NCBI GenBank assembly: GCA_030844895.1
Contig: JAUTDX010000750.1
Location: 1 to 64,000, forward strand
DNA from: Ambrosia x helenae
Lineage: Eukaryota > Streptophyta > Magnoliopsida > Asterales > Asteraceae
Direction: 5' to 3'
Length of the DNA stretch: 64,000 nucleotides
The position numbers and the translations under genes were made by a program. Each line of letters opens with the position of its first letter. The stretch's first letter is position 1. The notes under the pieces are model-generated. The model saw only the letters and a list, made by a program, of their open reading frames with translations. It was not told where the DNA came from and did not search any database. This document shows positions 58,801 to 64,000 of this stretch, piece after piece.

Positions 58801-60220
58801 AACCGGTCCTGTATATAGCAGGTATTCTCATCAAAACCAACACACAACTTATAATCCCTAGCAAGTTTATGGACAGAAATAAGATTGACTTTGTATTCAG
58901 GGACCACTAAAACATCTTTTAAAACCACACCATTAGCAAGATTAATATTTCCAATTTTAGTTACCAAAGCTTTTACCATTAGGATGATTAACATGAATAT
59001 TTAAATCAGACACTTCAACATAATCAGTTAATTCCACATCATTAGAAACCATATGTTGACTAGCCGCTGAATCCACAATCCAACCAATTCTTATCTTATT
59101 CCCAACATGACTAGCAAAGTCAAATATAGGTTTACCACACACATTAGCACGAAAAAAACTACCTGAAACATTGCAGCTTTGAGGACTCAATTTAGTTTTC
59201 TCATTCAGAAGACTCAACAGTTTGGAAAGTTGTTCATTAGTCAAAGAAGGAATAGACGAATTAGGATCAATATTAACATTATTGCTACTACTAGTATTGA
59301 CCCTTCCCTTTTTTGACTGATTTCCCCTTGACCTCATTCAAGGGGGATATCCAATGAGTTCAAAACATTTTTCAGCCAAATGACCATTCTTATTGTAGTG
59401 AGTACATTTTAAAGATGATTGACTAGTCGACTTATTACTAAACCTTTTTGTTAAACTCATCAAACTGATAAGTTTTAGCAAGAAATCCAACAGTGTGAGT
59501 TTTCTTATTGTTACCACTAGAGTTTCTATGTGACTCTTCTCTAGACACATCAGAGTATGCCTCATTGACAGAAGGCAACACATCCCTAGTTAACAAATTT
59601 GTTCTAACAGTTTGATAACAACTATCCAATCCCATAAGAAACTGCATAAGTTTGATCATTTGACTAAAACTGTTAAAATCTTTAGCAGCATTACATGTAC
59701 ATGGAGGTAATTGGATTATTTGATCCAATTGCTTCCACATAACATTCAGTTTTTGATAATACTCAGAAACAGAAGTATCGCCTTGACAAAAACTATTAAT
59801 CTTTTGATATAAATCAAAAACCACAGAGCCATCAACCTTATCATAAGTTTCTTTAAGTTCTTTCCATACATCACTAGCAAGTTTAGAGAATACTTGTCCT
59901 AGATATAATTCCTCAGACATAGAATTAAGAATCCAAGTAAGCACAATAGAATTACACCTATCCCATTGTCTAGCAAGAACAAGATCATCAACAGGTTTCA
60001 CACAATCTCCATTTATGAATCCTAGTTTATTCTTAACTTGTAAACCAAGAATCATAGCATTAGGCCATACATTGTAGTTATCAGTACCTTTAAGTTTTAT
60101 ACTCACAATAGTCAAGTTAGTGGAATCACTAGGATGAAGGTAAAGAGGGTCGCCAGCATCAATCTTGTTGACCAGAGTCATAGCCGGATCAACAAGAGGT
60201 GCAGCATTACCCCTCCACAT
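55857..60220 (-). pseudogene. Copia gag-pol polyprotein, frameshifted
   Basis: Domains in order on the minus strand. Gag is at 60220-59438 (LKGTDNYNVW, ARQWDRCNSIVLTWILNSM). The zinc knuckle CTHYNKNGHLAEKCFE near 59390 has Tyr in place of the second Cys. The protease is DSAASQHM near 59060. The pre-integrase is DIWHARLGHPSD. Integrase at 58518-57820 has LTIVDDYSRG, SDNGLEF and QQNGIVERKH. Reverse transcriptase at 57259-56759 has ARLVAKGYSQKEGIDFNETF and LDINNAFLYGDL, with YVDDI split at 56770. RNase H at 55857-56771 has STEAEYRVM and ADVFTK. Frameshifts separate at least seven blocks, near 59450, 59340, 58975, 58490, 57840, 57240 and 56765. It is inactive unless complemented. Confidence 0.9.
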
Positions 60221-60833
60221 TGACCATCAGTTTCATTCACCATAACTAACTATAAGAAACAGATACACACAATAGCAGATCACACACAGAGAACAAATAG
60301 CTCACAAAAACAATCAAAGTAAATCAAAGACACATGGTGAAGCTGTAGTGGTGATCTAGATCACTGGTTCGTCACTCAAAAGGTGCCAGTGCAGGTCTTC
60401 GTATAAGAGCCACTAAAACTAGACAAACCCTAAATCTAAACAGGGATGCAAACCCTGGCAAAGACTCCTTAGGACAAACTCTAATAACAGAATTAAATCC
60501 AGGAAATATCTTACCAAAGGGGGCCCAAGTTAGGATTCGCCAACAACTCGTAGTGTTACAACCTTCACTTAGGGTTATAACACCAGAGAGCAAAAGAAGA
60601 AGTGCCTTCCAACAATGTCACAAATCTTGAGAGTAGATCTGATTCCCAACGTCCAGCTTATTCCTTCAAGAACAGAAACCCTAGATCCGTATATACAGAT
60701 CCACACCAGTTTGTTCCAAGAACTGAACACCAGGACAATCAATCGAAGGAAGATGAACAATCACCTTCAAACAATCCAAAAAACCCTAATATCAGCTGAA
60801 GACGATAACCAAGACCAATAACAAAGCCCTAGA

Positions 60834-60845
60834 GCTCTGATACCA
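60834..60845 (-). other. Copia primer-binding site
   Basis: On the minus strand TGGTATCAGAGC, complementary to the 3' end of initiator Met-tRNA, directly after the 5' LTR. Confidence 0.9.
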
Positions 60846-61518
60846 TGTTACAAACACAACATGATACCAGAAAACTTCAAAGTACTTTATTAATCAAAGA
60901 ATCAAAACTTTACAATCTAACAACTCTTAACAGACCAAAACATAAATCTCTCAAACAAAACAACTCTCAATACCTATCACTAGAATACAACAGATCTCAC
61001 AAGATCAAATACAAGACGTATTTGACTAGACTGAATGAAACCCTAAACTGATTAGACGAAAGAGAATAGAGAGACTGAGAGATAATAAAATGAGCAAAAG
61101 TGGTAAAGTGAGGTACAAATGATGTATATATAGCAGCTTGAGTTGTGTTTCTTTAATCCAATCAACGGCTCCAAATGAAACATTCTAACGGCTGAAATCC
61201 CTTGTGTTTCCTTGACGAAGATTGCCAACTCAGCATCATACATGGATCAAGATTAACAAAGAATGATCTGGATTATATATAGCACATCACTTGGGCTGAA
61301 GTTGTGTTCACTTGAGCTGGACTTCATCAACACAGCAACAACTGGGCCAGGTCCATATCATCAGCAGTCCATATCATCAGCTAGACAGCACAGCAGCCCA
61401 ATAACCTGAAAATAATCTTATGCAAAATGTTATAGAAATATTTATAAAACTTTTACCTTTAACCAATATTTTAACCCATTTGATAGAATTGAAGCAATAT
61501 TATTATGTCATTTTAACA
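60846..61518 (-). repeat. Copia 5' LTR, complete
   Basis: 673 bp with TGTTA and TAACA inverted termini, next to the primer-binding site. Small ORFs within it are not genes. Confidence 0.9.
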
Positions 61519-61582
61519 AAGTGCGATAGTGTGTCAAAAATCAACGGGGAGTTTAGAAACTGCAAGATGATAAAGTGTAACA
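61519..61582 (+). pseudogene. BAHD acyltransferase fragment
   Basis: Starting at the Copia LTR edge, AAAGTGCGATAGTGTG, then CAAAAATCAACGGGGAGTTT and ATGATAAAG match the BAHD pseudogene at about 21760-21825 (VAKINGEF region). About 64 bp of a second BAHD gene split by the retrotransposon. Confidence 0.7.
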
Positions 61583-61599
61583 TTAACCCCAGGACTTCC

Positions 61600-61940
61600 G
61601 GTCAATAATTATTATTTTCTATATGGTCTATACGCAACTACTCGCTTGCGGTGTGCGCATATAATGTATATATGTGTGGCCATCACGGGGCAAAAGTAAA
61701 ATTGCACCAATATTAACATTATTTTACTTGTTTCGTGAAAATAACTTTTAAAGCAGCGGACGGTTAATCAAGCATTAGGTGATGACGCTTATAGCCAAAA
61801 GGCAAACGGTATATGCACCAATCGACCTCTGCCCAGAGTGTTGAGTGTTATGTGCGTTATGTCCAACACTTGATGCAAAACTACTATCGACCAAGGGGTC
61901 TCACTGTATGCAGTCTTTCTATTTACTAAGTAGGATGATG
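61600..61940 (+). mobile_element. Large SINE copy, 3'-decayed
   Basis: Same family as 32864-33248 and 9115-9477: GCGCATATAATGTATATATG, GGGGCAAAAGTAAAATTGCA, TTCGTGAAAATAA, GCGTTATGTCCAACACTTGA and GGTCTCACTG. The tail after about 61940 is lost. Confidence 0.6.
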
Positions 61941-62219
61941 ACCAGGGTCGGCTATGGCCCAAGCCAGGGAGGTCATCCGGTTTGGGCCTATTATTATCAG
62001 GGCACAATTTTTTTTAACAAAATTCCTATATATAAGTGTGTGTGTGTTATATAATATATCACATCTATGCATATACATCAAGTCGGAAAATTTTCTAAAA
62101 AAAAAAATAAATCGTTATTCTTATAAATAATATTTTTAATATTGTATTAACATTACATGAAATCGATTACAATAGTACGTAAAAAATGAATAGTGAAAAC
62201 ACTAAAAAAGATTATTTTT

Positions 62220-62420
62220 CTAATTAAAATACAAACGGTTCTTGTGGTTCTTATATTAGAACCGTGGGTTTGGAACCGACCCGGCCCGGCCCGGAACCAA
62301 TAATTCATATAAATTTAGAACCGCAAACCGACCCATATATTTAAAAACGTTCGGGTCAAAGGTTTTCACGGGTCGAGTCTAAGGTTCCTGTGGGTCCGAA
62401 CCACGAAATACTCACCCCTA
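62220..62420. repeat. Probable hAT MITE end
   Basis: GACCCGGCCCGGCCCGG and other low-complexity words end in CACCCCTAG, the terminus typical of GGGGTG-type hAT MITEs. The other end was not found. Confidence 0.35.
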
Positions 62421-62589
62421 GTGCTAGTGTTTCAAATAATGATATTTTTAGTTCTTGTTTGTGGACTTCAAGCTCGACAACATTATCTTGAGTAGGGTAG
62501 AAGAATATAGTTGGTGCATAAGGAGCAGGAATACGCAAATCAATACTAGGTGCATAAGGAGCAGGAATAAGTAAATCCATATGAAGCAT
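62403..62589 (-). pseudogene. BAHD acyltransferase N-terminal fragment with an internal duplication
   Basis: On the minus strand it reads DLLIPAPYAPSIDLRIPAPY then APTIFFYPTQDNVVELEVHK. This is the N-terminal segment seen at 20900-21020 (DQLIPAPYAPIILYYPNQ), with the IPAPYAP unit duplicated in tandem. Truncated, no catalytic motif. Confidence 0.7.
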
Positions 62590-63013
62590 GGAATAAGCTT
62601 TTAAGGTTTATGGTTTAGGTAATGTTTTTAATTACATTTTTAAGTCCATGGTGGATTTGCATGATTACACTAAAGGACAAGATATGTGCAAAAAAAAACT
62701 TGGTATGCATTGTGGTTTGTCTGAGCAAGAATCTTCAATATATATTTGATCACTTCTATCTTTCATCAAATCACTAGCTTGCTTTGAACAACCATTATAC
62801 CTTTAAACACAAATAAAACATAAAAAAAAAATCAAAATTTAAAACAATTAAGCAATCATTTTATAAAAAAAAAGGTGTAAATGGTTAAGTACTTAAGAAA
62901 GACACTGACCTCATGTGTGTTTGTTGAGTTTTCATACTGGTTAAGCATGCGATTGGTGGCGCGTAACAACCATAACTATAACCGATTGCTTTTGTGTAAT
63001 TTAATGATGATAG
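62590..63013. other. Spacer between the BAHD fragment and the PPR gene
   Basis: AT-rich. It probably contains the 3' UTR of the PPR gene. No other feature seen. Confidence 0.45.
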
Positions 63014-63331
63014 TTACGATTCTAATGTCCGTCTCATATATCTCAAGGCAGACCTTAATGTGGCCCTGGCTTTAGTGTCTGGAGTGCACCCAGATTGTAC
63101 CATTTCCTCATAAACATGCGGAACCTGAAAATTTGCATAATTTCATACTTTCAAAAATTCCCCAAAATTACAAATAAAATCCACTCTCTACACGGTTTTG
63201 TGTGTCGTGCTGTGTACCTATGGTGGTTGTAAACATGAGTTCAACGGAAGATTTCATACCTCACTAAATTTTTCCACACGAATTAGAGCTTTCATAAGAG
63301 TAGTGTATGTCACTACATCTGGTTTCAAGCC
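63014..63331 (-). CDS. Pentatricopeptide repeat protein, last two exons (gene continues beyond the right edge)
   Basis: Exon 63331-63260 reads GLKPDVVTYTTLMKALIRVE then KFSE, flanked by CAG and GTATG. The last exon, 63124-63014, reads VPHVYEEMVQSGCTPDTKAR then ATLRSALRYMRRTLES, followed by TAA (63016-63014). Phases agree. GLKPDVVTYTTLMKAL and SGCTPD are classic P-class PPR repeat endings. PPR proteins bind organelle RNA and control its stability, processing or translation. The LRSALRYM terminus recalls CRP1-like chloroplast PPR proteins, but two exons are too little to assign. It appears intact as far as seen. The 5' exons lie outside the window. Confidence 0.75.
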
Positions 63332-64000
63332 CTGCATATCGAAATAGTAACAATATAATTAGAAAAGATATTAGTTGCACAAGCACGATTTATAGGTGCC
63401 AAATATGACCCCCTATACTAATGAAATTTTCGATTCGGATTATGTCTATGTATACAAAATCAAACAGGTAAATTAAAAAAGTAGCATTTATTGAAAAGGG
63501 TAAAGGGGGTCAAGTCCAATGTATATATTCATTAGTGCATAGCTCCTCCTAAATCATTTTAGGGCAAATATTAGAAACTAAAAACACTCTTATGGTCTTT
63601 TCTTGGATTGGCACACAATTTACTTTTGCATGCTTAACTCCCTTAACTCATAGATACTTAATAAGAAAATTGTAACAAAAATGTTCTTTTTTGCAAGATT
63701 AAATCCCTAATCTTTTAAAAGTTCAGCAACTAGGCCCTTTTTGGCTTGATTAATTTTCTAAAATTTATATAAACAAACTTTTCATTGACTTTTTAAAAGT
63801 TTAGACTTAATCATGTAAAAACAAGATGTCAGGACAAATGTGCAAATTCAACAGACGTCCATAGGTTTTTTTTTGGTCATTACTCATTAGCCCATCATTT
63901 TACCGGAAAAAATGAAGACTATCACCGATATTAACAATCATATTTGACACATATTTATAATAAAAATCCCAAAACTTTGGGGAAAAACGATTTAGGCCAT
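63332..64000. other. PPR gene intron or spacer to the window edge
   Basis: Probably the upstream intron of the PPR gene, since the acceptor is at 63332-63334 and no further exon is seen before 64000. AT-rich, no repeat ends identified. Confidence 0.45.

Larger units (their letters stand above)
55394..61518 (-). mobile_element. Ty1/Copia LTR retrotransposon with one truncated LTR
   Basis: Minus-strand element. The complete 5' LTR is 60846-61518 (673 bp, TGTTA...TAACA). The primer-binding site, inverse of TGGTATCAGAGC, is at 60834-60845. The polyprotein spans 60220-55857. A polypurine tract (CCCCTC on the plus strand, 55799-55804) adjoins the 3' LTR, of which only 55394-55798 remains. The shared LTR parts are very similar, so insertion was not ancient. 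Loss of the outer end removes the target-site duplication. The right end lands in a BAHD gene fragment. Confidence 0.9.

Overview
This is a plant nuclear window. It has spliced genes with GT-AG introns, AT-rich spacers, and nested plant transposons of nearly every class. The transposase and reverse-transcriptase types look like those common in Asteraceae. That family-level guess is inference and cannot be proven from the window. I saw no rRNA or tRNA genes, organellar sequence or CRISPR array.

Only two genes look like ordinary functional host genes. The first is a complete eight-exon gene for the catalytic subunit of dolichol-phosphate mannose synthase (DPM1), 2119-7098 (+). Its introns carry three datable insertions: a hAT MITE, a second MITE and a solo LTR. 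The second is the 3' end of a pentatricopeptide-repeat gene, 63014-63331 (-), which runs off the right edge. An intronless BAHD acyltransferase (20809-22130, +) has intact HXXXD and DFGWG motifs but carries frameshifts, so it is a pseudogene. Scraps of a related BAHD gene lie at 61519-61582 and 62403-62589.

The rest is mobile DNA. 8.0-16.3 kb: SINE pieces, a decayed 5'-truncated L1-type LINE, and a PIF/Harbinger element with a transposase interrupted by one stop. 16.7-17.25 kb: a tRNA-derived SINE nested in another. 22.8-29.8 kb: a 7-kb Helitron with recognisable ends that carries fragments of host genes (a DnaJ/HSP40, an RBP45/47-type RNA-binding protein, and unidentified exons). 31.3-33.3 kb: a tandemly duplicated segment with a hAT MITE, then a SINE with 16-bp target-site duplications. 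35.0-41.1 kb: a MULE MITE, an almost intact L1-type LINE (one frameshift in ORF2), and a Harbinger remnant with a Myb/SANT-like ORF. 41.5-43.7 kb: a Copia remnant (+).

45-53.5 kb is the most unusual part. It holds four fragments of DPM1. Two of them form the outer part of an imperfect palindrome with ~770-bp arms centred near 48.21 kb. The right arm is interrupted by two Tourist-like elements, one of which holds a Harbinger-type element. Removing these insertions at their TTA target site restores the arm. A LINE with an R2-like C-terminus (zinc knuckle plus RPAD...D motif) lies at 45.2-47.2 kb (-). 51.4-51.9 kb is a textbook TRIM. 53.7-55.0 kb is a long-TIR MULE with 9-bp target-site duplications. 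55.4-61.5 kb is a Copia element (-) with one full LTR, a primer-binding site, a polypurine tract and a truncated second LTR.

The DPM1 fragments lack the insertions present in the parent gene. They therefore act as empty-site controls, and they raise the possibility that the palindrome produces double-stranded RNA matching DPM1.
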